From assembly GCF_025024155.1 (NCBI RefSeq), contig NW_026251712.1, positions 672,501-736,500 on the forward strand: DNA of 64,000 nt. Reading direction: 5' to 3'. Positions 9,473 to 19,936 of the stretch are shown one piece after another (position 1 is the first letter of the stretch; every line of letters begins with the position of its first letter). The notes beneath the pieces are model-generated. The model was not told the origin of the DNA, did no database searches, and saw only the letters and a list, made by a program, of their open reading frames with translations. Source of the stretch: Gamsiella multidivaricata. Taxonomy: Eukaryota > Mortierellomycota > Mortierellomycetes > Mortierellales > Mortierellaceae. A program made the translations under genes and the position numbers.

Positions 9473-10450
9473 CTAGGACCATATCGGCTGGCCGTTGGAG
9501 TCCAAAGGCTGAAGTTCAGCAGGTCGTATACCCTTGAAAAGCCTATACTGGGCAGCTCGCACCATGTTTTGTGCAGCCATGCTGTCGCGGAGGAAAGGCG
9601 TCTGGCAGGCTAATCAATACGTGCTACGCATATTCACCCGTCCAACAAACCCATGGTCGCATTTTCTACTTGGACCAACAGGGCTATTGAACGGGCACTT
9701 TTGCGACGCGTAGTATTCGTTGATACCGACCACCGCATGACCCCTGGTCCTGAACTGTAAGGACAGGATAATTTGCGACTCGATTAGATTGTGTTTGCCT
9801 GTCAATAGGGCCACAAAACATAGCGTTATATCAATGCTCTTACCGCTGAAATCAACTTGGCGCTGAATGTGCCGTGCAGCGAAGTCAACCCGGACGAGGT
9901 GCCGAACTTGCCGAGACCCACAATCCACAGCACCTTGTTAGCTAGAATGGCTTCCTTCTGGTTGTCTTTCTTCACCAATTTGAGAATAGCCTCGATAGCG
10001 ATTCGGTCCACCGCACCCCTCGCTTTTTTCAGATCCCAAGTGTCGCGACGATGCCGGAACGATTGGTTGTAGTGCTCGTTCAACACCTGTCTGTTTTTAT
10101 CCATTGAGTTCAAGGACAACCGAGCGTCCTCATCAGGAACACCTCTTCTCGGCAATAGTGAATTCTCGGCATCATGGATCTCGTCGGTCTTGCGCCCTTC
10201 GATAGCTCTGCGGTACTTGAACTGAGGCTGCATCAAGGCCTTTTGCTTGATATTGAGAGTTCGGTACTTCCCTGTCGGTGGCCAAGGTAGTGTTCCATCC
10301 GACAAGGGGGGATCAGGGATAAAACACTGACGGCTGCTGTGACCACCTGGCCCAGGTCAATGCCACCAATGCAGACATCCTTACCGTCACTACACAAAGG
10401 GAAATATAGAATGAGTGTTTGATATTCTAGTCCTTGAAAAGACTACCTTC

Positions 10451-10484
<34 letters not shown>

Positions 10485-13336
10485 TGCCTGCCAAACGTGT
10501 CCTGGAGTTCCTTTGTCGATCCAGAGAACTCGTTCCTAATCTCTTTCAACCACCGATCGGTTCCCATCTTGGGGTCAACTCGGCCAGGAACGGGATTTGA
10601 GGGCTTGTACTCCTTTGTGACACGCGTGTCGCAGGCTAGCAACCGCAGCTGGAGTCCGTCCGTCTGGAACGTGTCTGTGAGCACGTACCGCTTCGTGTAT
10701 TGGTACACGTGGCCTTTGGGTTCAGGCTTGATGACCTCGATCTTGGAGAAGTAGCCCTCTTTCCTATTGAGGGGACATATTACGTTGCAAAAGAACTCGC
10801 CGGGCACCATTCTTCCAAAAGTAGCCTCAAGTTCGCTCAGTTTGTACTTCTTGGTTGAGTCCATTGTTAAAGCTCCTAAAACGTCCTCGCGGAAGCTATC
10901 GTGGATAGAGTGGAACAACTCTCGCTCCGTTATAGTTATGAAACCATGGCGGATCGGCGAGATAAAGGCTGCAACTGGACGTTTGGCTACATCCACCAGT
11001 TCTCGAAGGTGGAGAAATCGGACAAGAAGACTCTCCTTGGGAAGTGTCCTCTCATCGAAGAAACGTACATCGCCTTCATAGCGCTTCTTAAGCTTTGCAA
11101 TGAAGATGCAAATGACAATACAGGTAGATTAACAAGCGTTCAAGGAGGAAGAGAGGAGGAAGAGAGGAGGAAGAGAGGAGGAAGAAAAGAGGAAGCAAGG
11201 CTTACCTGTTTGATCATTTGTTCCCAGAGCATGGTAAAGCCCTTTGCCATTTCCTGGGCCAGTGGTGCAAGAAAATAAGAAGTGGCCATCCAACTGTCGG
11301 GTCGTACGGCTTTAGCGTGCTTGGCTATGTACATGTCGTGCGCCTCTCGTGCTAGTTTGGCCACAACAGTAAATGCTAACCTCTTGAGGGAGCTACAGAA
11401 TCGGGACAGAAGAGTTTTCAAAAACCCCTCCAGCGTGGTGGCTGCCTTCCCGCGTACGCACTTGTCCTTGAATAGGTTGATGAACTTTTTTCTGAGATTC
11501 TTGCCATCGTCATCGCTCGAACTCTTAGATAGAAGATCCAGTAACGCAAATTGCGCATCCCGCTTCCCATTGTTCCAAAAATCGGCAATTCTGCATATGA
11601 TGTTAGTGATCCTTTGAGGCTTCGTTGTGATACTGGCGCCTCGAGCAGGGGGACTGGCCGCGTGGGCGAGCATGATGTTTCGTCTTAGCGAACCGACATG
11701 GAGAGACCTTAACGGATGAAACTTCATATGAGCTCGCTTAGCAACATCTCGGTCTGACCGCGTCGCTTCCTCTTTCTGCTCAGTGGTCTCCTTTTCATCC
11801 TCCGCAGCCGCATTCTTAGCAACCTCTTTCGTTTCTTCCATTTCCTGCCCTTTCGCCTTTTCCTTGGTTACCGTCCTGTACGTCCTTTGGCTCAACTGAA
11901 CAAAGGCCCCTATCTCCGCAGGAGTAACACGTTTTGGGCTCTGTGGCACGGTCTTGTACTGGTATCGAGGTTGATGGGGCTTATCTGGCGTCCAAGCAAC
12001 TGACCGCAGGCTTTCCAGAATGCTCTTCGCCTTGCCCTTCGCTTGTGCCTTGGGAGGTTCGACTGTTCGGAACTTGTTGAACATTTGATGCTTCTTGTAG
12101 CGGATGGGATGGTCATCCATAGTCCTTTTGGCGTTTAGCAAAATCAAAGAACATTGACAACTTGTTAATACAAATGCACACAAACGCGGTATCATTGTGA
12201 TACAGTGGTGTAGGAATAAAAGCTGCTATGTATGTACCTTTTCAGAACTTGTTTCGATTCTCGCAGCTGCTTTTGCCATTGCCGGTAATTGAATTTGAGG
12301 GCCAAGAACGATTGTCACAAGCTCTTGAAACCCTTGTACAAATTATCGTCTCGCGGGACGTCGTCAGATCGCGTCTGCTTCCTATTAACAAAGACTCTGG
12401 GTGGAGCTTCAAAGTCCGTGTTTTTTTGGTTTGAGCGCGCGACATCATCATGGCCCAAGTACTTCTGGACCATATCGCGAATATCATCTACAATTTTTTT
12501 TAAAAAAAAAGAGGCGGGATTGGAAGGACTTGTCACACTTCAGTTCCAATAACTAGACGTGGCATTCATCCTTACAAGACCAAGGAATGTCCCTTATTAC
12601 TGCCAGGTTCGATATGGCTCCAAGACCAAAGATATTCTTGCTGTAGTCATTGTTGGACACGATACCGAGCACCGTGAGTCCAGAGCGTCCAATTTCCAAG
12701 TACTTGCCAACTTCGAAAAGATTGTAGACCAAGAACCGGCCCCGAGAGATGGGTCTCCAGACAGTTTCCACAGTTGGATAGATCAACATGTCGCTGTCTC
12801 CTGAAACAATAATGTCACCTGTGCGGCACCAATTTGCAATATCCACGTCTGCCTCGAATGGAAAAACCTTCACCCTCCAACCCTTGGAAACTAGGAATTG
12901 TTGCAACTCCTGCCTGCCCTCGTAGGTCAAAGTCATTGTCTTTTGAAAGGCCCTCCTTCTGTTTGGATGGCCACTTGTCCTGCCTGCTGCCGATGTGTTT
13001 CTCGATGGACGAGTAGGACTCTCTTGCTTTCAACAAAGCATCTTTGGCAATCTTTAGACGCTTGAGGTGAGTCGCCCTCTCCTCTAAGGCTTGACGCCCA
13101 TCCAGATAGATGGTAATGTTGTTTAGACCGGGGAAGAGCCTCAGTAGTGCTCGCTGGATGGCTTCATGCGCCTTCTCTGTGTCTTCGTATGTGCAAAAGG
13201 CCGACCGAATTTGCACAAAGAGACAGGCGAACAGATCCAGGTGATATGTAACCTTTAGCTTGCTGTAGTCTGCTATCGCGATACCAGGCTCGAACTTTTT
13301 CTTTTCCAAGACGCTCCACAGCCCTACTACGCCCAT
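9473..13336 (-). pseudogene. FEN1/XPG-like nuclease fused to TnpB/Fanzor-like RuvC nuclease (decayed)
   Basis: Six exons can be chained: 13336-12576, 12487-12238, 12124-11206, 11092-10488, 10389-9844, 9754-9473, about 1,120 codons. The first part is a PIN/FEN fold: MGVVGLWSVL start, Asp34 in YHLDLF, Asp79 in IYLDG, then FEADVDIA, SGDSDML and SNNDYSKNI, covering every FEN acidic cluster. A Lys/Glu-rich linker and an all-helical middle follow. The last part has RuvC-I GGIDLG (Asp at 10358), INEYYASQKCP (Glu at 9718, the shifted Fanzor-type position; the usual RuvC-II site reads VGLGKF), a zinc-ribbon and RuvC-III RDSMAAQNM (Asp at 9586). Lesions: 1-nt frameshifts at about 12951 and in the G6 run 10306-10311, TGA at 12317-12315, and TGA at 9616-9614 where a zinc-ribbon Cys is expected. 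The fourth intron is GC-AG and holds A31. No inverted ends were found. Confidence 0.72.
11143..11186. repeat. 11-bp tandem repeat (AGGAGGAAGAG) in an intron of the FEN1-RuvC gene
   Basis: Four units in a row, lying in the intron between 11206 and 11092 (minus strand). Confidence 0.85.
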
Positions 13337-14254
13337 GGTTACTACAAGTAGGGGTGTGGTAGGGGAGGATTTTAGTACGGGAGAGTTTTAGTATTGGCAA
13401 GTAGGAAATATGCTCTGGCATGCTAGTTCTAGGACATTTGCATACATAGCTTTCCTCGAGGCGTATAGGTGTATTTGGGGGTGGATATATGTGTTGTGTG
13501 TGTGTGAGAGAGAGAGAGTGGGTGAGTGAGCGAGAGAGGGTATAAGTTGTGCTGTGCGTGTGGAAGAGAGGGAAGAGTCTGTTTGTTCATCCAACCCCCT
13601 GACGATGTGGAAACGCGTTGTGTGGTAAACAAAACCCGCTGTGCGCACAAACAAAACCAGTAAGGCAAACAACATGACCTGAACTGCCAAGAGCAATATT
13701 GTGGAAATTGCCCTGATCAATATCAATGGCATCCTCTCTTTCATTGGATGGAAATTGTCGACTATCATGCCCCTGCTGACCTTAATAGCTTAAGATCCAA
13801 AAGTTGCAAAACGACGCGTCTAAGTAGACAAGTAAACTCCTAGACATAGTTGCACTTGAGCTCTCCTGCATGCATACAGAGAGTAACAGACAGAGTGAGG
13901 AAGAGGGGGATGGTGAAAGAGACAACGAGAAAAAACATCCAGGATGGTACATGCTCGCCCACTAACACCGCCCACGCATGCCATATCCTCGTATCCACAT
14001 CACACAGGCACACACTTCTCCTTGCCGCACATCACATCCGAGTCCAACTCAATTGGCCCAGCTATGAACTGCCTGCAACTGGACGACGCGTTAAAAGCCA
14101 ATGGTAGGTCAATTGAGAGCCTACCTCTCCTGAACTCGTTCGCAATCGCCTCATTCTTTTCCAGTCGATATTATAACTAGTTACATGCCCTAATGGCTCA
14201 TTATGGGTTTGGAGTTGAGTGAGCAACTTGACTCAATCGAAATGACAATAACAG
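13337..14254. other. Spacer between two decayed mobile-element genes
   Basis: Holds a TG/AG microsatellite at about 13490-13530 and ordinary unique sequence. Terminal repeats that would bound either element were not found. A frame reading off the microsatellite is not taken as a gene. Confidence 0.5.
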
Positions 14255-15797
14255 GTATTTTATTTCATTCAACATTGCCGTGCATGCTTGTTACTGCAGC
14301 CATGGGAAGATACAACTGCAATAAAGGTGTCGCGTAGCCCATGTGTCCTTTGTCAAAGCATCTAGAGCCTCCACCCTTGGGTGCGGCACGTTCTTTATCC
14401 ATAAGATTTGTAAATGTTAGTGACAAAGGTAATTGGTAATATTACAGGGGACTTACCCACAAGCATGGTGAATCCCGTCAAAACAGAAAACATCCCCCCA
14501 CTTTCGCAGCTCATTCAGCTGCCATGGCGATGAAAATCCATGATAGAGGCCATGTTCCGATCGTAATAGGTGAAGTAATTTTGGTTCTCAAGGTCCTCCA
14601 TCCAAAGCCGAGCAGAAATGAGTGGGTCGTCATCCTTTCTCATTTGTTTAGCAGTCAACGCATACAGAAGGTTATAGACGTCGTCGTAGGTGATGAAGTC
14701 GTCCCTGGAGAGTCGTTGGTTGTCGCCACCCTCCATTAAACGAGTAAACCTTGCATAGTCGATTGTTAACTGGTTCATAATAACGGAGATCGACATTCCC
14801 CTCATAAGCAAATCTTTAATCCTTTCTCTCATGACCTTGGACTTTTGCTGAGTGCCAATGTTGCCTTTGTCGCCCAGAGTGTGTATGTGCTGGTAATTGT
14901 ATTCGATGCGGTAAGTTTCTCCTACTATGCCATCGCGTGTTTGTAGTGGACAATATATGGTAAAATAGGACGAGCATCCACATTTATTCGAAGCAAGTCT
15001 CAGTCTGGTCTTCCCAGACTTTCCGCCTGGCTGCCTACCCTTGACCATGTATTCACACCTCTGCGATGACAGTCATAGCGTGTCTTGATCTGACTGGCCC
15101 TCTCCTTCTTGGCCTCGGAACTGCTGGCGAAGACCTTGGTGGTATAAGCGTGTGGGCGCTCATGTTGGGTGAAAGCGGTTCCAATGCTGATCTGGTGCCG
15201 TGCCTTCCAGTCTGCGAAAAAGCTAGCCCTGAGGTAGAATACCAGTCGATTTCGCTTATCTTGCGTAAATACCCGATCCTCTGGGATCCCACACGCATGG
15301 GCAGTTTCTATAATGTACGGATCAGAGAACAGGGAATCTCTCACGGCGTCTCGAACATGCTCTTGAAGGCTCGACTCAAGGTGCACTCTTCTTTTTTCTA
15401 TCCTTTCGATATCGGCAGGACTGGCCTCAGGGGCGTTGTTGCGAGTAGGTGTGCCGCCATCATCATCCTCATCTCCATCGATACTGACAAGGTCGTCTTC
15501 GTAATCCACTTCGTGGTCGTGGTCTTCGTTGTCACGTATGCCCTCACCAAAGGGTTCATGGCTCAAGGTAACATTGCCGTCCTTGTCAGTCATGTGAATT
15601 TCAGCCAAACGTTGTACCTGGATGTGCAATTGTCGAGAAAAACATGTAGGTGTCTAGTCGGAACAGGGCAAACCGCTATCTGCTGCGTGTGTTGCACATC
15701 TTACTAGGGCGTCTGCGAGGGCTACCAATGTCTGATCCATGTTCTCATCGACCTGGCTCTGAGATGAGGTTGACTGGTTCACGTCCGGGATGTTCAT
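14255..15797 (-). pseudogene. FAR1-type MULE transposase relic, internally deleted
   Basis: Exon 1 is 15797-15705 (MNIPDVNQSTSSQSQVDEN), joined through a 51-nt intron to an exon starting at 15653. This carries an acidic stretch and then a FAR1/WRKY-GCM1-like DNA-binding zinc cluster (RYDCHRRG, NKCGCSSYF, later YNYQHIHT). A MULE-type helical segment follows, with ITYDDVYNLLYAL and ending WQLNELRKWGDVFCFDG then IHHAC. The frame needs two single-base corrections, near 15018 (GGG run) and near 14537 (TTTT run). Where the DDE core should continue there is a donor-like GTAAGT (14456), then only about 140 bp resembling a C-terminal SWIM finger (YCSCIFPWL, QACTAM, with a TAA inside, 14293-14291). This suggests loss of the catalytic core. 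Starts 205 bp from the divergent AsnRS gene. Confidence 0.65.
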
Positions 15798-16002
15798 AGC
15801 GTGTTGTTGATTGCAAGCGGTGCGTTGTCGCGGTAGTTGTAGGATAAAGAGTGAAGGATATCGCGACGGAGGTGGTCAGTGTTTAGTCGTGAGTCAGTGA
15901 TCACGTGTGGGATCGAAGCTCCAACAAGCAGATAAAAAACAAAACACTTTCCTTGCTTCTCTTCCTTATCTCACATATTCATACTCCTCTCCCATCACCA
16001 CC

Positions 16003-18395
16003 ATGGCCGACACCTTACCTGTCGATTCACTTTCCATCGCTGCCGGTAATTCTCCTTCCTTTTTTTTCGATTGGGACATAGAAAATGCATTTGAAAGCCA
16101 TTGCGGCACGGCAAGAGCAGTGCTCGACAGAACCGACCTAAACCAAAACGAGCTCAGGAACAGAATGCTTGCTGCTCACGGGGGCAATACCAAGAACACA
16201 CCGTCGGAAGAGCCATCGGTGCCATTGAGAGCCAGCATCGGACGCCTGCAGCAGGAATGACGCCATCTTACGCCACTTGCACCGCATGCGATACAGAAAT
16301 CTAACCGTACATGGTATACCTTTCCCGATATGATAGTCGTGGCTCATGTTGACGAGACCAAGGGTTCGGACGAGACTGGAAACGGCTCTGTTGAAGCCCC
16401 TTATCAGTCCGCTGTTAAGGCCATTCAGGCCCATGGCGAGTCTGTCAAGGTTCAGGTCTGGAAGGCTGCTGCTGCCGACTCGGAGGAGACCTCTGGATAC
16501 GTGCCCATCTCCGGAGCTGCCTTGAAGAAAGCTGTTAAGAAGGTTGCTGAGTTGGAGAAGAAGGCCAAGAAGCTCGCCGAACAGGCTGCTGAACAGGCTG
16601 CTAAGGACCAAGCTGCTGCCGAAGAGCGCGAGCGCGTCTTGGAGGCTGCCAGGAAGGTCGTCTTGAAGGAGGATCCCTCGTTGCCCGCCGCCACCAAGAT
16701 CAAGATCAGAAACGGTATTGAGAACAGAGGCAAGCGCATCAAAGTGTCGGGATGGGTCCATCGTCTCCGCGTACAGGGAAAGAACATGATCTTTGTCATC
16801 CTGAGAGATGGAACTGGCTATCTTCAATGTGTTCTCACTGACAACCTCGTAAGAACATGCGGACCTCAGTTGCATTTGCGCCTATTAAATTTTGATAATG
16901 CGATGATTAACGAATTCTTAACTCCACTGATCGAATAGTGCCAAACATATGATGCGCTGACCCTTACCAACGAGTCCACCGTCACCGTGTACGGTGTTAT
17001 CAACGAGCTTCCTGCTGGCAAGACTGTATGTTGGGACATGAAAAGAGGAAGTTGAAGTTCAAATGCATCATACAGTTTGAGTTGACACAACATACTAACA
17101 CGAGATGTCACTGATAGGCCCCTGATAACCACGAATTGACTGTTGACTACTGGGAATGCGTCGGAAAGGCCCCAAGCGGTGATGATGCCATCTCCAACAA
17201 GGTCAATGAGAACTCTGACCCATCCGTCAAGTATGACCTCCGTCACTTGGTTTTACGTGAGGAGAAGGCTTCCGGCATCTTGAAGGTCCGCTCCCAGGTC
17301 ATGAAGGCGTTCCGCGACCACTTCGATACCCGTGGATTCACTGAGGTCACCCCTCCTGCCATGGTCCAGACTTCAGTCGAGGGTGGCTCGACCTTGTTTG
17401 AGTTGAACTATTACAGCGAGAAGGTATGGTTTCGAGACGATGGCCAGTTTTCACAATGTGATTTACATTGACAATTCGTCCAGATATTCATATATTCATA
17501 TTTTTATTCTTGTCTTTGGTCTATAATGTTTGGTAGGCCTACTTGACCCAGTCCTCTCAGCTGTATTTGGAGACATGTTTGCCTTCCTTGGGAGATGTGT
17601 ACTGCTTAGCCGAGTCATTCCGTGCCGAAAAGTCACATACTCGTCGCCACTTGTCGGAGTACACCCACTGTGAAGCCGAGATGGCTTTTATTTCCTTTGA
17701 TGATCTGTTGAACCAGTTGGAGGACATGATCTGTGATGTCATTGACCGCACTTTGGCCCACAAGCCCTCAGCCGACATCGTCTACAAGTTAAACCCCACC
17801 TTTAAGAAACCCGAGCGTCCCTTCTTGCGCATGGACTACACCGACGCTATCAAGTACTTGAAGGATAACGACATTAAGAAGGAGGACGGCACTTTCTATG
17901 AGTTTGGTGAGGATATTCCTGAGGCCCCTGAACGTGCCATGACTGACAAGATCAACCGCCCCATTTTCTTGTGCCGCTTCCCTGCGGAGATCAAGTCCTT
18001 CTACATGAAGCGCTGCCCCGAAAACCCAGCCTTGACAGAGAGTGTCGATGTGTTGATGCCTGGTGTCGGTGAGATTGTCGGAGGATCGATGCGTATCTCT
18101 GATTTGGACGAACTGATGGCTGCCTACAAGCGTGAAGATCTCGATCCCTCTCCTTACTACTGGTTCACTGATCAGCGCAAGTATGGAACTTCGGAGCATG
18201 GTGGATTCGGTCTAGGTGTCGAGCGCTACATTGCCTGGTTGTTGAACCTTCACACTGTCCGTGAGGCCTGTCTTTACCCAAGGTGAGTAGTCATGTGTGC
18301 GATCTCTCTCTCTTTCTATTTCTTTATTGTTGTGTATTGTGCTAATGATACTCTGCTTTCTCAATGGTAGATTCACTGGTCGTGCCTTCCCTTAA
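16003..18395 (+). CDS. DED81: Asparaginyl-tRNA synthetase, cytosolic
   Basis: Charges tRNA-Asn with asparagine. Six exons: 16003-16045, 16337-16848, 16939-17025, 17118-17423, 17537-18282, 18371-18395; all phases agree. The eukaryotic N-terminal extension is present (GSDETGNG, then an Ala/Lys/Glu-rich helix [17 protein letters not shown]). The OB-fold anticodon-binding part follows ([18 protein letters not shown]), then the class II core. Motif 2 is [15 protein letters not shown] with THCEAEMAF, and motif 3 is [14 protein letters not shown]. It ends RFTGRAFP, as usual for AsnRS. The first intron (291 nt) is the least certain; an alternative start would be the ATG at 16330. A pyrimidine-rich leader precedes the ATG. 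Confidence 0.95.
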
Positions 18396-18521
18396 ACCAG
18401 CTAGGATGCCACCTCCTCTCTCTCTTTTTTTTTTTCTTTTTTTTTTTTACCAGGGCGTCACTAATAATAAATAATATTTGAAAGCACCATGCAGGCGTCC
18501 TTTATTACATGTGCGTGCGAT

Positions 18522-19718
18522 TTACAATCCCATCAAAAAGTTGGCAAGCACGCTGTCTCCACCGGACCCAGATGCTCCGCTGTCAGGACCAGAAGATGAG
18601 TCTTTCGCCTTTTGACTAGCCAGTAGGCTGGCAAGACCACCTTTCTTTTTCTTTTTGTTACCGCTGCCAGGTAAACTGATGTCTGGTCTGGAGGGTCGTG
18701 GCGATGAGGATGGGAATGTCGTAGTTGAAGTTTTTGTTGAGGATGCCATAGATAGCCCGCCAACAGGAGATGCTGGCGTGGACGAAACGTACTTTGGTCG
18801 TTTGACGTTTAGGGCTGAAGATGTCAATTGAGGTAGTGCTGGCCGCTTGGTGCTTTCGTTTGTTAGTGTTGAAACCAAATTCTTTTTTTCAGAGCCGGAT
18901 TTGAAAGAGGGAGACGGTACAGTTCCTGTGAGTACAGGTGATGAGGCTGCTACGATATTGGTCGCTGTTTGCTGTTCCATTCGGAGCTTTCGCTTTTGAG
19001 AAACGGGCTTGATGGCCTTGACTCGCGAAGTGAGGTATCCTTCTTTAGTTCCTGACAGCTCTGTGTCCCGATTACACCGCCGGCACGAATAGATGATATG
19101 GTTCAGGATTTGCTTCGCTCGCTTGTCAATTTTCTTGAGAGATTTTCCGTCTGCATTTCCGCCAAGCTGTCGTCTGTGCTGTTGATGCTGCTGCTGCTGT
19201 TGTGCAAGTTCAGCGTATGGGGTGATGCGGATGATCTTTTTGGCAGGTTGCTGAGACGGCTGTGGTTGTCGCTTTGGTGTTGACAGTGAGGTTGAGCTGG
19301 ATGGTGAGGTGTTGGGTCTTGCAATTGTGGGTCCAATAGAGTTGGGTGAGAGAGCTGGCACGGTATCCTGTATCGGATTGGCTATACCAAGACCTATCGG
19401 CCTCGTCTCGTCTTCCCAGGCCGTGCCATCCTTGCTCTTGTCGTTCTTCACCTTCTTCGCCTTCTTTTTTCGCTTCTCTCGCTCCAGCTTCGTCTCCTTA
19501 ACAGGTACCACTCGAACTTTGGCGTTGACACCGGGCACGAAGATAGATCCGCAAGCAGCGCAGGATCTAGCCTGGATGTCCTCGTGCAGTCGTAGCTCGC
19601 GAGTATTGGCCAGGTTGAGGAACTGGGACATGTAATGGGATGAGGCGCTGGGGCATTGGCTCAGCATCATATGGGAGGCCCTCCAGAGAAATTCCAGTCG
19701 TGCGTTCGCGTCGGCCAT
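18522..19718 (-). CDS. Rpr2/Rpp21/SNM1-family RNase MRP/P protein (SNM1-like)
   Basis: Single exon, 398 aa. The N-terminus has the family helix pair: ARLEFLWRASHMML, HYMSQFLNLANTRELRLHED and IQARSCAACGSIFVPG, with the first zinc-ribbon CxxC. The second CxxC is far downstream (YSCRRCNRDT, about residue 215), separated by a Lys-rich and Ser/Pro/Gln-rich insert. The C-terminal half is basic and disordered, ending in NKKKKKGGLASLLASQK. The family binds RNase P or RNase MRP RNA in the nucleolus. Because a shorter, clearer RPP21/RPR2 gene is present at 28373, this one is more likely the SNM1-type MRP subunit or the related C18orf21 type; that choice is inference. Divergent from TRM61 with 218 bp between starts. 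Confidence 0.75.
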   Translation of the reverse strand: MADANARLEFLWRASHMMLSQCPSASSHYMSQFLNLANTRELRLHEDIQARSCAACGSIFVPGVNAKVRVVPVKETKLEREKRKKKAKKVKNDKSKDGTAWEDETRPIGLGIANPIQDTVPALSPNSIGPTIARPNTSPSSSTSLSTPKRQPQPSQQPAKKIIRITPYAELAQQQQQHQQHRRQLGGNADGKSLKKIDKRAKQILNHIIYSCRRCNRDTELSGTKEGYLTSRVKAIKPVSQKRKLRMEQQTATNIVAASSPVLTGTVPSPSFKSGSEKKNLVSTLTNESTKRPALPQLTSSALNVKRPKYVSSTPASPVGGLSMASSTKTSTTTFPSSSPRPSRPDISLPGSGNKKKKKGGLASLLASQKAKDSSSGPDSGASGSGGDSVLANFLMGL

Positions 19719-19936
19719 AGTGTATCGTCACCGTCCTGTCGAGGTTGGGTATGGTGAAAGTGGGGATAATGGTGGTGTTCAGGAAGGAGACAATCAGCAG
19801 CCACGCATGGAAAGGCATATTTTTGGTTCGCAAACAAAAGGACTGCTCTTCGATTTTTTTTTTTTTTTTGCTATTAAGCTGATCGCCTTTGTTCAACTTC
19901 ATCCACCCTCCACCACCCTCCCCACAACGCTTCACA

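Noticed and set aside
9614..12317. TGA as selenocysteine or a reassigned codon, because in-frame TGA occurs in several genes
   Set aside because: TGA is an ordinary stop in good genes here (LDAH at 40214, SOD-like at 814). The TGA-bearing gene also has frameshifts, and no SECIS-like element was identified.
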